From NCBI RefSeq assembly GCF_000336775.1, contig NZ_AOLJ01000012.1:34030-98029 (forward strand): a stretch of 64,000 bases of DNA. Reading direction: 5' to 3'. Position 1 is the first letter of the stretch. Each line of letters opens with the position of its first letter. The translations under genes were made by a program, and so were the position numbers. Positions 25,630 to 34,110 of this stretch are shown here, one piece after another. The notes under the pieces were generated by a model. It ran no database searches and was not told the origin of the DNA. It saw only the letters and a list, made by a program, of their open reading frames with translations. The stretch comes from Haloferax gibbonsii ATCC 33959 (lineage in GTDB: Archaea > Halobacteriota > Halobacteria > Halobacteriales > Haloferacaceae).

Positions 25630-27447
25630 ATGGTACAAGTCATTTGGTTGGTCGTCACGGTACTCGCGTTGTTTACCGTCGGGTATCTCGGTTACTCCCG
25701 ATATCTCGCGCAGTTCGTCGAACTCGACGACAGTCGTGAGACGCCAGCGCACAAGTACGAAGACGGTCAAGAATACGTTCCGGCGAAAAAGCCGGTGTTA
25801 CTGGGGCATCACTATTCGAGCATCGCAGGCGGCGCGCCGATTGTCGGTCCGATTACGGCGGGCGTGGTGTGGGGCTGGGTCCCCGCGCTCGCGTGGATCG
25901 CCATCGGCAACCCGCTTCTCGGGAGCGTTCACGACTTCGTGTCGCTGTCGAGCAGTCTGCGACACGACGGGAAGTCCATCGGCTACATCATCGGCGAGTA
26001 CGTCGGCGAGCGCGGCAAGAACATGCTGTTGTGGTTCGCGTTTCTCACCATCGTCCTCGTCGTCGCGGTGTTCGCCCTCGTGGTGGCCATCGTGTTCAAC
26101 GCCTATCCGGAGGCCGCCACGGCGAGTCTGGTGTACATCGTCCTCGCGGTGCTGTTCGGCATCTACCTCTACCAACTGAACCTCCCGTTCCTGCTGGGGA
26201 CGTTCGCCTTCGTCGTGGCGATGTTCGTCGGCGTCTACGCGGGGATTCAGTACCCGATTGCGCTGTTCGAACCCGCGGCCCGCGCGCCCGCCGAGACGTT
26301 CGTCCTGTTCTCCGGTTCCGGCGCGTGGCTCCCCGGTGCGAGTTCGTTCAACGGGAACACCGCGGCGTGGGTGCCGCTCATCCTCGTCTACGGGGCGGTC
26401 GCCAGCGCCCTCCCGGTCTGGGTGCTCCTGCAACCGCGCGACTACCTCTCGTCGTTCCTGCTGTACGCGGGCGTCGGCGGCGCGCTCGTCGCCATCGTCG
26501 TGGGCACGTTCTTCACGAACCCGACTCAGCCGCTCGTGACGAACCTCGAACCGTACTACGGGTTCATCGGCCGCTCCGGCGCGCCGCTGTTCCCGCTCCT
26601 GTTCATCACTATCGCCTGCGGGACCATCAGCGGGTTCCACTCGCTCGTCTCGTCGGGCACGACCTCGAAGCAGCTGAACAAGGAGTCCGACGCGCGCGTC
26701 ATCGGCTACGGCGGCATGCTCGGCGAGGGACTCCTCGCCACCGTCGCGCTGGCGACGGTCGCCATCATCGCGCCCGACGTGGGCGGCGGCATCGGCCTCG
26801 CGCTGCCGACGTTCGCCGCGGGCGGCGGCGTCATCCTGTCGAGCTTCGGCATCCCGACTTCCTTCGGCGGGCCGTTCATGGCCCTCGTGCTCGTGAGCTT
26901 CCTGCTCACGTCGACCGACACGGCCGTGCGTCTCGGTCGCTACATGATGGAGGAAATCGTCGGGACGCCCGAGACGCCGGTCGAGGAGTTCGCGACCAAC
27001 CGCTACGGCAACGCGTTCGTGCAGTCGCTGCCGGCGTACATCCTCATCACGAGCGGCTCGTGGCTGACGCTCTGGCAGCTGTTCGGCGGCGCGAACCAGT
27101 TGCTCGCCGCGCTGGCGCTCCTGACCGCGACCGTCTGGCTGGCTAACTGGGACGACTCCAAGCAGCTCCTCAGCACGGGGCTACCGATGGCCCTCATGAC
27201 GACGATCACGTCGCTGGGTCTGCTCTGGCTCGCGTTCCACGACAACCTCTACGCGAAGTTCCTGAACGCCGAGTGGATGGCCTCGGCGGGCACCTTCGCG
27301 ATGGTGTCGGCGGCCGTCCAAATCGTCCTCGCGCTGGTGCTCGTCTACCTCGCGCTGTCGCTGGCGAAAATCGGCTACGACAACATCAAAGACGCCCGGA
27401 GTTCGGGCGGCGGTGGCGGCGGTCGTCCGCAGCCGAGCGACGACTGA
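25630..27447 (+). CDS. cstA: CstA-family carbon starvation / peptide or pyruvate transporter
   Basis: 605-aa membrane protein with about 15-16 hydrophobic segments. The CstA signature HHYSSIAGGAPIVGPITAG lies near residues 61-79, and FHSLVSSGTTSKQLNKESDA is a conserved loop. The C-terminal tail is Gly-rich. E. coli relatives import pyruvate or peptides during carbon limitation; the haloarchaeal substrate is unknown. The ATG at 25630 is preferred over a GTG five codons upstream. The upstream AT-rich region has CGTTAACGTTAA (25580-25591). Confidence 0.9.
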   Translation: MVQVIWLVVTVLALFTVGYLGYSRYLAQFVELDDSRETPAHKYEDGQEYVPAKKPVLLGHHYSSIAGGAPIVGPITAGVVWGWVPALAWIAIGNPLLGSVHDFVSLSSSLRHDGKSIGYIIGEYVGERGKNMLLWFAFLTIVLVVAVFALVVAIVFNAYPEAATASLVYIVLAVLFGIYLYQLNLPFLLGTFAFVVAMFVGVYAGIQYPIALFEPAARAPAETFVLFSGSGAWLPGASSFNGNTAAWVPLILVYGAVASALPVWVLLQPRDYLSSFLLYAGVGGALVAIVVGTFFTNPTQPLVTNLEPYYGFIGRSGAPLFPLLFITIACGTISGFHSLVSSGTTSKQLNKESDARVIGYGGMLGEGLLATVALATVAIIAPDVGGGIGLALPTFAAGGGVILSSFGIPTSFGGPFMALVLVSFLLTSTDTAVRLGRYMMEEIVGTPETPVEEFATNRYGNAFVQSLPAYILITSGSWLTLWQLFGGANQLLAALALLTATVWLANWDDSKQLLSTGLPMALMTTITSLGLLWLAFHDNLYAKFLNAEWMASAGTFAMVSAAVQIVLALVLVYLALSLAKIGYDNIKDARSSGGGGGGRPQPSDD

Positions 27448-27478
27448 CGCGCCGGCCGCGCGACCGCTCCGTTTTCTC

Positions 27479-28132
27479 TTATCGACGAAGCTTCCCGAGG
27501 AGCCGACCTAACAGTCCGCCGGAGACGGCCGGCGAGCCGTCGCTCCAGAGCGTGAACGCGGCGACCGAGTCGGCGTTCCGGCTGGCGACGGCGTCCTCGT
27601 CGGTCGGCGCGACGACGGCGAGGTTCACCTCGTAGTGGCCGTAGTAGCCGAACTTCAGGAGCGTCCGGTCCGCGAAGTCGGAAACGAACGACCGGACCTC
27701 GTCCGACACCGCGTCGGCGACGACCACGAAGGTGAAGTCCGTCCCGTAGTGTTCCTCGTCGGGCTCTATCCACTCGTCGGCGAGCGCGTGGCCCAGTTCG
27801 ACGAGCCGTTCGAGTTCGGCGACCGTCGCCGACTCGACCCGCCGCGCGAACATGTACTCCATCGCGTGGTGGTTGGCGTAGTTGATAGACTGATGGAGGA
27901 ACTGCTTTTGGCTCTCCATGCGCATCGAGCCGAACAGGTCGAACCGCTCGCCGCGGACGGCGTACTCCCGCTCCAAGTCGTAGTTGTACATGAGCCGTTC
28001 GGCGACCCGGTCGAGGTACTCGTCGTCCCACTCGGGGCGGTCGAGGGCCGGACCCGGAGCCGACGCGTTAGCCTCGGTCGACTCCCCCGACGTTCCGGCT
28101 CCCTCGGCGTCCTCGGGCTCGGCGCGCTTCAT
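27479..28132 (-). CDS. Conserved haloarchaeal-type protein, unknown function
   Basis: 217-aa soluble acidic protein. The first ~30 residues are low-complexity (Glu/Ala/Ser). The body has aromatic-rich helices (NYDLEREYAVRGERFDLFG, HQSINYANHHAMEYMF) and a beta-alpha segment (DFTFVVVADAVSDEVRSFV, KFGYYGHYEVNLAVVAP), and the tail is basic (GRLLGKLRR). No known motif. Its ATG overlaps the stop of the cupin gene by 4 nt, so they form an operon. It converges on cstA with only 31 bp between, including a T-run. Confidence 0.75.
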   Translation of the reverse strand: MKRAEPEDAEGAGTSGESTEANASAPGPALDRPEWDDEYLDRVAERLMYNYDLEREYAVRGERFDLFGSMRMESQKQFLHQSINYANHHAMEYMFARRVESATVAELERLVELGHALADEWIEPDEEHYGTDFTFVVVADAVSDEVRSFVSDFADRTLLKFGYYGHYEVNLAVVAPTDEDAVASRNADSVAAFTLWSDGSPAVSGGLLGRLLGKLRR

Positions 28133-28509
28133 TCCTCGTCGGGGTCGTAGACCACCGCGTCGCCCGACACGGCCGGCGAGCCGAGCGCGAGCAGTTCGAC
28201 CGGCTCGTCGGCTTCTTCGGGGTTGTACGCCCGGTGGGGGCTCTCGGGGTCGGCGACGAACAGGCCGTCAGCGCCGACTTCGAACGTCTCGTCGGGCGTC
28301 TCGACGAACAGCGTGCCCGAGAGGACGTAGAACGCCTCTTCCTGTTCGGTGTGGTAGTGGTACGAAAGCGGCACCTGCTCGCCGGGGGCGGCCCGGAAGC
28401 GGTTGAGCGCGACGGTCTCCAAGCCGCCCTCGCCGCCGATGCGGCGGAGTTCGCACGGGCGGTCGTCGGCGGGTTCGACGGCGGTTGCGTCCACGACGCG
28501 ATATCCCAT
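28129..28509 (-). CDS. Cupin-domain protein
   Basis: 126-aa single-cupin beta-barrel. The metal-binding motif 1 is HYHTEQEEAFYVLSG and motif 2 lies around FVADPESPHRAYN. Cupins include isomerases, dioxygenases and sensors; the substrate here is unknown. I start at MGYRVVDATAVEP; the open frame extends 50 codons upstream into the promoter region and is not used. Coupled by a 4-nt overlap to the 217-aa protein, so the two may act together. Confidence 0.87.
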   Translation of the reverse strand: MGYRVVDATAVEPADDRPCELRRIGGEGGLETVALNRFRAAPGEQVPLSYHYHTEQEEAFYVLSGTLFVETPDETFEVGADGLFVADPESPHRAYNPEEADEPVELLALGSPAVSGDAVVYDPDEE

Positions 28510-28597
28510 GAGACGGAGCAACACGTTCGACCGTATAAGCCCGTCGCGACCCGTCCGAAAACCAAGATTTATTCGTGAAGGTTCCGAACCGCGGCGC

Positions 28598-28807
28598 ATG
28601 GCAGACTCGTCCCGCGAGGCCTGCGGTCGGTGTTCGATGACCACCGTCGTGGACGCCACCGCGAGCGAGGACCGCGACCCGCTCGGCGACGACCGAATCG
28701 AACTCGACGAGTCGGCGCTCCGACTCGCGTCGCCGGCGGCGTGGCTCGGTCGGGTGTCGGCCCGCCTCGACGCGGCCGCCGAGCGGTTCGTCTACCGCGA
28801 CCGCTAG
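28598..28807 (+). CDS. 69-aa hypothetical protein
   Basis: Small acidic protein with a single CxxC pair (C9-x2-C12, EACGRCSMTTVVDA) and a C-terminal amphipathic helix (AAWLGRVSARLDAAAERFVYRDR). One Cys pair alone would need dimerisation to bind zinc. Divergent from the cupin operon; an ATTTATTCG TATA-like element lies about 28 nt before the start. Function unknown. Confidence 0.6.
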   Translation: MADSSREACGRCSMTTVVDATASEDRDPLGDDRIELDESALRLASPAAWLGRVSARLDAAAERFVYRDR

Positions 28808-28880
28808 GCGTTCCCATGGGTGTGCGAACCTGTCCCCTCGTAGAGTTTATACCGTCTGGCACGTACACCCGTCAACGACA

Positions 28881-29573
28881 ATGGAAGAGAGCATCTCCGG
28901 GTTCAAGCGCCGCGGCACCTGGGACGAGGTCGTCGAACACGGGGAGCGAATCACCCGAGCGCTCCGCGACGCCGACGTCGACGGCGCCGCCTTCGACGAC
29001 TGGGACGAGTGGCGACCGAAGTCCCACGAGCGCCTCGGCGAGGACGTCAACGAGAAGACGGCCCAGCAGGCCAGCGTCGGCGAGGGCGAGGGCGAGAAGG
29101 CGGGCAAGACGCCCAACGACGACCTCAAGACGGCGGGCGAGAAGCTCTCTCGGTCCTACGAGCGCGTCGAGGAGGGCGACAACGAGGGGGCCGTCGAGTC
29201 GTGGCAGGACTCCATCAACTACGTCGCCCGCGCGGCGGACTCCGCCGGCCGGAAGGCGCTGCGGAAGGTCGAGGACACGGTCTACCGCAACGTGATGACC
29301 CAGTTGGCACCGTACTACTTCGACAACGAACTCGTGAGCGCGAACATCCAGCAGGTCGGTCGCGGCACCGGCGACGAGCGGTTCGTCTTCGAGGTGAACG
29401 TCAACGACGACGAACTGAAGTCGATGGTGTCGGAGACGCTGCGGGACTTCGAGGACGAAATCGACCGCTGGCACATCGACACGCCGAAAGAGACCGAGGT
29501 CGCGGAGGTCGTCGAGGGCGTGGAGGTGCCGGTGACGGACGACGAACAGCGGTCCAAGTCCACGACGAACTGA
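28881..29573 (+). CDS. Haloarchaeal conserved protein (DUF5828-like)
   Basis: 230-aa soluble acidic protein without membrane segments. Helical N-terminal half (SGFKRRGTWDEVVEHGERI, polar Lys/Glu linker at about 60-85), then a helix-rich body with YVARAADSAGRKALRKVEDTVYR and a C-terminal alpha/beta part (FVFEVNVNDDELKSMVSETLRDF). I think it belongs to the haloarchaea-restricted DUF5828 group, from memory only. No function is known. Preceded by TTTATACC about 28 nt before the start. Confidence 0.75.
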   Translation: MEESISGFKRRGTWDEVVEHGERITRALRDADVDGAAFDDWDEWRPKSHERLGEDVNEKTAQQASVGEGEGEKAGKTPNDDLKTAGEKLSRSYERVEEGDNEGAVESWQDSINYVARAADSAGRKALRKVEDTVYRNVMTQLAPYYFDNELVSANIQQVGRGTGDERFVFEVNVNDDELKSMVSETLRDFEDEIDRWHIDTPKETEVAEVVEGVEVPVTDDEQRSKSTTN

Positions 29574-29672
29574 CGCACGTCCCGCGCTGCTTCGACTCGT
29601 CGAGCGCGGTCGCCGTCGTCGGCGTCCGCCGTCATCGACAATACTGATACCGTTCGCCCGCGACCCTCCGGT

Positions 29673-29912
29673 ATGCCCGAGCCGCTTCGAGTCGAGTCCG
29701 GCGAACTGACCGCAGACGAAATCCTCGACGCGCTCCGCGAGGGCCGCCGCGTCGTCGTCCAAGCGGAGATGCTCGGCGGTATCCACGAGGTGACGCTCCG
29801 ACACGACGGGACGGTCTTTTACTGCGACACGCCGACGACGCTCCACAAACACGACGACGAAGACGGCATGCGGGACTGCGTGCTGAAGATGGGCTACGCG
29901 AAATCGGAGTAG
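29673..29912 (+). CDS. 79-aa conserved small protein, unknown function
   Basis: Compact alpha/beta protein: ELTADEILDALREGRRVVV, then a beta-hairpin EVTLRHDGTVFYCDTPTTLHKH and a C-terminal DGMRDCVLKMGYA. Cys and His residues in the second half could bind a metal, but no standard motif is present. It lies between the DUF5828-like gene and the HTH regulator on the same strand. Function unknown. Confidence 0.7.
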   Translation: MPEPLRVESGELTADEILDALREGRRVVVQAEMLGGIHEVTLRHDGTVFYCDTPTTLHKHDDEDGMRDCVLKMGYAKSE

Positions 29913-29990
29913 CCGCGGCGTCCCGTCCGGGACGACCGCTCGCTCGCCTGTAGGTGAGGGTTTAATCCGGCGCACGGCGAACAGGTGTGC

Positions 29991-30362
29991 ATGGCCGACG
30001 CACCGGACATGGGCGAACTGATGGAGACCGAGGACCCGAACTTCGGACAGGTCCTCGCGTGCGTCTTCGGCATCCAGAGCCACGAGAGCCGGACGTACCT
30101 CGCACTACTCGACAACCCCGGCAGCACCGTCGCCGAACTCGCGGAGGTGCTCGACCGCGACCGGAGCAACGTCAACCGCTCGCTGACGACGCTCCTCGAC
30201 AAGGGACTCACCGAGCGCAAGCGCCGCCTGCTCGACCCCGGCGGCTACGTCTACCAGTACACGGCGACCCCGCTCCCCGAGGCCAAGGAGATGATGCACG
30301 CCGCGCTCGACGAGTGGGCCGAAGACGTGCACGCCCGCATCGACGCCTTCGGCGAGTCGTAA
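29991..30362 (+). CDS. Winged-helix transcriptional regulator (TrmB/MarR-like)
   Basis: 123-aa DNA-binding protein. The helix-turn-helix is VAELAEVLDRDRSNVNRSLTTLLDKGL, with the wing ERKRRLLDPGGYVYQYTATPLPEAKEMM. There is no separate ligand domain. It lies 97 bp upstream of thrC on the same strand, so control of threonine synthesis is conceivable but not shown. TTTAATCC about 28 nt before the ATG suggests a leaderless transcript. An in-frame GTG two codons upstream is a possible alternative start. Confidence 0.85.
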   Translation: MADAPDMGELMETEDPNFGQVLACVFGIQSHESRTYLALLDNPGSTVAELAEVLDRDRSNVNRSLTTLLDKGLTERKRRLLDPGGYVYQYTATPLPEAKEMMHAALDEWAEDVHARIDAFGES

Positions 30363-30458
30363 CCCTCCCCGACCGACCGCGTTCCCGACGAGGTCGTCGC
30401 CCGGCAGGTGCCGCCCAAACCCGCCCGCTTTTGTCCCTCTGGTGCCACCGCCCGAGCA

Positions 30459-31718
30459 ATGAGCCTCGAACTCACGGCACCCGCCCCCGAGGAGCCATCC
30501 GTCGCCGACGACGGCACCTGGCTCGAATGTATCGCGTGCGGCGCGCAGTTCGCGCCGTTCGAGGACGTTCGGTACACCTGCGACGACTGCGACGGCCTCC
30601 TCGAAGTGCGCTACGCGTCCCCGCCGACGTGGGACGACTTCGAGGGCCGCGGCGTCTGGCGCTACAACGCCGCGCTCCCCTTCGAGGAGGGCGTCTCGCT
30701 CCCCGAGGGCGCGACGCCCCTGCACGAAGTACCCCGCCTCGAAGCCGACGTCGGCGTCGAGACCCTCCGCGTCAAACACGAGGGGATGAACCCCACCGGC
30801 TCGTTCAAGGACCGCGGCATGACCGTCGGCGTCCGCGTGGCGAAGGAACTCGGCGTCGGCCGCCTCGCCTGCGCCTCGACCGGCAACACCTCGGCCGCGC
30901 TCGCCGCCTACGGCGCGCGCGGCGGGATGGAGACGCTCGTGCTCCTCCCCGCCGGCAAGGTCGCCGCCGGGAAAATCGCCCAGGCGTCGCTCCACGACGC
31001 GCGCATCCTCGAAGTCGACGGCAACTTCGATTCCTGTCTGGACATCGTACAGGACCTCGCCGCCCGCGGCGAGGCGTACCTCCTCAACTCCCTGAACCCC
31101 TTCCGCCTGGAGGGCCAGAAGACCATCGGCCTCGAAATCTTAGAGGAGTTCCACGAGGACTACGGTACCTACCCGGACCGCATCGTCCTCCCCGTCGGCA
31201 ACGCGGGCAACACCTCCGCGCTCTACAAGGCGTTCCGCGAACTCGTCCAGTCGGGCGCGCTCGACGTCGACGACGTGCCGAAACTGACCGGCGTGCAGGC
31301 CGAGGGCGCGGCCCCGATGGTCGAGGCTATCGAGAACGGCTGGGACGAGACCCGCCGCTGGGACGAGGTCGAGACGCGCGCGACCGCCATCCGCATCGGC
31401 AACCCGGTCAACGCGCCGAAGGCGCTCCCCGGCATCCGCGAGACGGACGGCACGGCCGTCGCCGTCTCCGACGAGGAAATCACCGAGGCGCAGCGCGACC
31501 TCGCGGGTGAGGGCGTCGGCGTCGAACCCGCCTCCGCCGCCTCCGTCGCCGGCCTCCGCAAACTCCGCGCCGAGGGCGTCGTCTCCGAGGACGAACAGGT
31601 CGTCTGTCTCACGACGGGCCACCTGCTGAAGGACCCCGACGCGGCGTTCGAGGCGGGCGACGACCCCGAACCCGTCCCGAACGACACCGAAGCGGTCCTC
31701 GAACACCTCGCCGAGTAG
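30459..31718 (+). CDS. thrC: Threonine synthase
   Basis: 419-aa PLP enzyme making threonine from O-phosphohomoserine. The PLP lysine is K117 in NPTGSFKDRGM, and the cofactor phosphate loop is PVGNAGNTSALYKAF. An N-terminal zinc-ribbon-like segment has C24-x2-C27 and C41-x2-C44, as in other archaeal ThrC. The ATG giving MSLELTAPAP is preferred over an in-frame ATG 17 codons upstream, with a CGCTTTTGTCC promoter element about 30 nt before it. Competes with metX for homoserine-derived precursors. Confidence 0.95.
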   Translation: MSLELTAPAPEEPSVADDGTWLECIACGAQFAPFEDVRYTCDDCDGLLEVRYASPPTWDDFEGRGVWRYNAALPFEEGVSLPEGATPLHEVPRLEADVGVETLRVKHEGMNPTGSFKDRGMTVGVRVAKELGVGRLACASTGNTSAALAAYGARGGMETLVLLPAGKVAAGKIAQASLHDARILEVDGNFDSCLDIVQDLAARGEAYLLNSLNPFRLEGQKTIGLEILEEFHEDYGTYPDRIVLPVGNAGNTSALYKAFRELVQSGALDVDDVPKLTGVQAEGAAPMVEAIENGWDETRRWDEVETRATAIRIGNPVNAPKALPGIRETDGTAVAVSDEEITEAQRDLAGEGVGVEPASAASVAGLRKLRAEGVVSEDEQVVCLTTGHLLKDPDAAFEAGDDPEPVPNDTEAVLEHLAE

Positions 31719-31853
31719 GCGCGACCGGTCCGGTCCGACCGTCGCCGGCGGTCGCGAATATCGGCGGGCGGAGCCGTCTGACCGCGGACGATGACGCGCG
31801 TCGGGTGCGCGTCTGACGCATCCTTTTCATTCTGTGGTACGTCGTGGCACACG

Positions 31854-32354
31854 ATGTCGCTCAGCAGTATGCCGACCGGAACCGTCAGTCGGGACGGGGC
31901 CGGGTCGAGAACGTACCCGCCGGACGAGCCCGAGCGAGGGTCGTCCACCGCCGCGGCCTCGTCCGCACCCGCGGCCTCGTCCGCGTCTTCACCCGCACGC
32001 GCGTCGTCACCCGCGTCCACGTCCGCTCCACCCCGCGGTCACCGCCAGTCACCCGCGGGCGACGCTCGCGGTCGAGACGCCCTCCAACGCGAGAACGAGG
32101 CGCTCCGTCGCGCCAACGCCCGACTCAACGCCCGTCTCGACAGTGCCGACGCGGACCGACAGGAGATAATCGACCGCTACGAACGACTGTTAGCCGAGAG
32201 CCGGAGTCGCGGTCGGCAGCGGACGCACGGCCGCTCGGGTCGGCGGAACGAGCGGTCCCGTCGCTCGGGGGGAGAATCGAACGCGGTCGCCGCGGTCCGA
32301 GCGGTCGCCGACCGCGTGGTCGACCGGGTCGCGTCGGCGTTCGGCCGACGGTAG
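31854..32354 (+). CDS. Ser/Ala-rich coiled-coil protein, unknown function
   Basis: 166 aa. About 60 N-terminal residues are low-complexity Ser/Ala/Pro. A coiled coil follows (ALQRENEALRRANARLNARL ... EIIDRYERLLAE), then an Arg/Gly/Ser-rich basic stretch and a C-terminal amphipathic helix (AVADRVVDRVASAFGRR). The high Arg content is unusual among these acidic neighbours and suggests binding to nucleic acid or membrane. The ATG at 31854 lies about 28 nt after CATCCTTTTCAT. The family is not recognised. Confidence 0.65.
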   Translation: MSLSSMPTGTVSRDGAGSRTYPPDEPERGSSTAAASSAPAASSASSPARASSPASTSAPPRGHRQSPAGDARGRDALQRENEALRRANARLNARLDSADADRQEIIDRYERLLAESRSRGRQRTHGRSGRRNERSRRSGGESNAVAAVRAVADRVVDRVASAFGRR

Positions 32355-32393
32355 TCCGGCTTTTCTTTCAGAAAGAGGTGCGGTTCGACCGCT

Positions 32394-33971
32394 TCAGAGC
32401 GTGATGAGGTCCACGTCGATGATGCGGTCGTCGGCGAGGAGCTTCTCGCGGACGCTGTCCGGCACGTCGTCGTCGAGGTTGTAGACGGTCAGCGCCTCGC
32501 CGCCGGCCTTCGCGCGGCGGGCGTTGAACATCCCGGCGATGTTCACGTCGTTCTCGCCGAGGACGGTTCCGATGAAGCCGATGACGCCCGGCTTGTCGTA
32601 GTTGCGGGCGACGAGCATCTGGCCGTGCGGGATGGCGTCGAGACGGTAGCCGTTGATGCGGACGATGCGCGGGTCCTCGCCGGTGAACAGCGTCCCGGAG
32701 ACGGTCATCTCCTCGTCGCCGTTGCGGACGGTGACGGTCACGAGGCTCTGGAAGTCGTCCGACTGGCGGGACTTCGACTCGACGACCTCGATACCGCGTT
32801 CCTTCGCGACCTGCGGGGCGTTGACGGCGTTGACCTGCCATTCGAGCGGCGCGAAGACGCCCTTCAGCGCGGACGCCGTGACGAGTTCGACGTCCTCTGC
32901 GGCGATGTCGCCGGTGTAGGTGACCTCGACTTCGTTGAGGCGGCCGTCGAGCAGTTGGGCGGCGATTTTACCGGCGGTCTCGGCGAGGCCGATGTACGGC
33001 TGGATGCGCGGGAAGGCGCTCTCGTCGACCGAGGGCGCGTTGAGCGCGTTGATGACGGGCTCGTCGCGGAACGCGGCGACGATTTGGTCGGCCGTCGAGA
33101 CGGCGACGTTCTCCTGTGCGGCCGAGGTGGACGCGCCGAGGTGCGGCGTGACGACCACGTCGTCGACGGAGAGAAGCGGGTTGTCGGGCGAGACCGGCTC
33201 GTCGGCGAACACGTCGACCGCGGCCCCGTCGATGACGCCGGCGTCGACGGCCTCGGCGAGGGCGGCCTCGTCGACGACGCCGCCGCGGGCGCAGTTGACG
33301 AGGTAGCCGCTGCCCATCGTTTCGAGTTCGTCGGTGGAGATGAGCCCCTCCGTCTCGGGGGTCAGCGGCGTGTGGACGGTGAGGAAGTCGGCGCGGGAGA
33401 GACAGGCGTCGAACTCGACGAGTTCGGCACCGAGCTGGTCGGCGCGCTCCTCGCCGATGTAGGGGTCGTAGGCGACGATGTCCATCCCGAGCGACGAGAA
33501 CTTCTTTGCGACCTCTTGGCCGACGCGGCCGAGGCCGACGACGCCGAGGGTCTTGCCGTTGACCTCGTTGCCGAGGTAGTCGGACTTGGCCCACTCGCCG
33601 TCTTTCAGGCGGGCGTGGGCCTGCGGAATCGAGCGCGCGGCGGCGAAGCCCATCGCCACCGTGTGTTCGGCGGCGGCGCGGACGTTCCCCTCGGGCGCGT
33701 TGGCGACGATGACGCCGTGTTGGGTCGCGGCGTCGATGTCGATGTTGTCGACGCCGATGCCGGCGCGTCCGACGATGACGAGGTCGGGTGCCGCCTCGAA
33801 CACCTCGGCGGTCACCTGCGTTCCGGAGCGGACGATGAGCCCGTTCGCGTCGGAGACGGCTTCGAGCAGCGCGTCACCTTCGACATCGTACGCGGTCTCT
33901 ACCTCGTAACCGGCCTCGCGTAACCGGTCCAGACCCGCGTCGGCGATCGGGTCCGTGACGAGTACCTTCAT
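32394..33971 (-). CDS. serA: D-3-phosphoglycerate dehydrogenase
   Basis: 525-aa long-form SerA, first step of serine synthesis. Order: substrate/NAD catalytic domain with the Rossmann motif VVGLGRVGQEVAKKF and the catalytic-His segment VVVTPHLGAST, an intervening allosteric substrate-binding domain, and a C-terminal ACT domain (NYDKPGVIGFIGTVLGENDVNI) that usually mediates serine inhibition. The start MKVLVTDPIADAGL is the family N-terminus; the ORF's 161-codon upstream extension is rejected. serB lies 1.4 kb away. The promoter has CCCTTAACCC 27 nt before the ATG. Confidence 0.96.
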   Translation of the reverse strand: MKVLVTDPIADAGLDRLREAGYEVETAYDVEGDALLEAVSDANGLIVRSGTQVTAEVFEAAPDLVIVGRAGIGVDNIDIDAATQHGVIVANAPEGNVRAAAEHTVAMGFAAARSIPQAHARLKDGEWAKSDYLGNEVNGKTLGVVGLGRVGQEVAKKFSSLGMDIVAYDPYIGEERADQLGAELVEFDACLSRADFLTVHTPLTPETEGLISTDELETMGSGYLVNCARGGVVDEAALAEAVDAGVIDGAAVDVFADEPVSPDNPLLSVDDVVVTPHLGASTSAAQENVAVSTADQIVAAFRDEPVINALNAPSVDESAFPRIQPYIGLAETAGKIAAQLLDGRLNEVEVTYTGDIAAEDVELVTASALKGVFAPLEWQVNAVNAPQVAKERGIEVVESKSRQSDDFQSLVTVTVRNGDEEMTVSGTLFTGEDPRIVRINGYRLDAIPHGQMLVARNYDKPGVIGFIGTVLGENDVNIAGMFNARRAKAGGEALTVYNLDDDVPDSVREKLLADDRIIDVDLITL

Positions 33972-33978
33972 GCGCGTA

Positions 33979-34013
33979 GGGTCAGACCCGTGCGGGTTAA
34001 GGGTTGTCACAAC
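33979..34013 (-). promoter_or_regulatory. serA promoter with two palindromes
   Basis: TATA-like CCCTTAACCC (33994-34003) lies 27 nt before the serA ATG. GTTGTCACAAC (34003-34013, 5+1+5 palindrome) abuts it at the BRE position. GGGTCAGACCC (33979-33989, 5+1+5) lies between TATA and start. Both could be operator half-site pairs for repression. Confidence 0.5.
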
Positions 34014-34110
34014 GGCCGATATCGTGACATTGAGACTGTCTCGCACGGTTCGGGTCGTCCGACGTTCTCGCCCACTAGTATTATCTTGGCGAGTCCGATA
34101 GATTCTGTAG

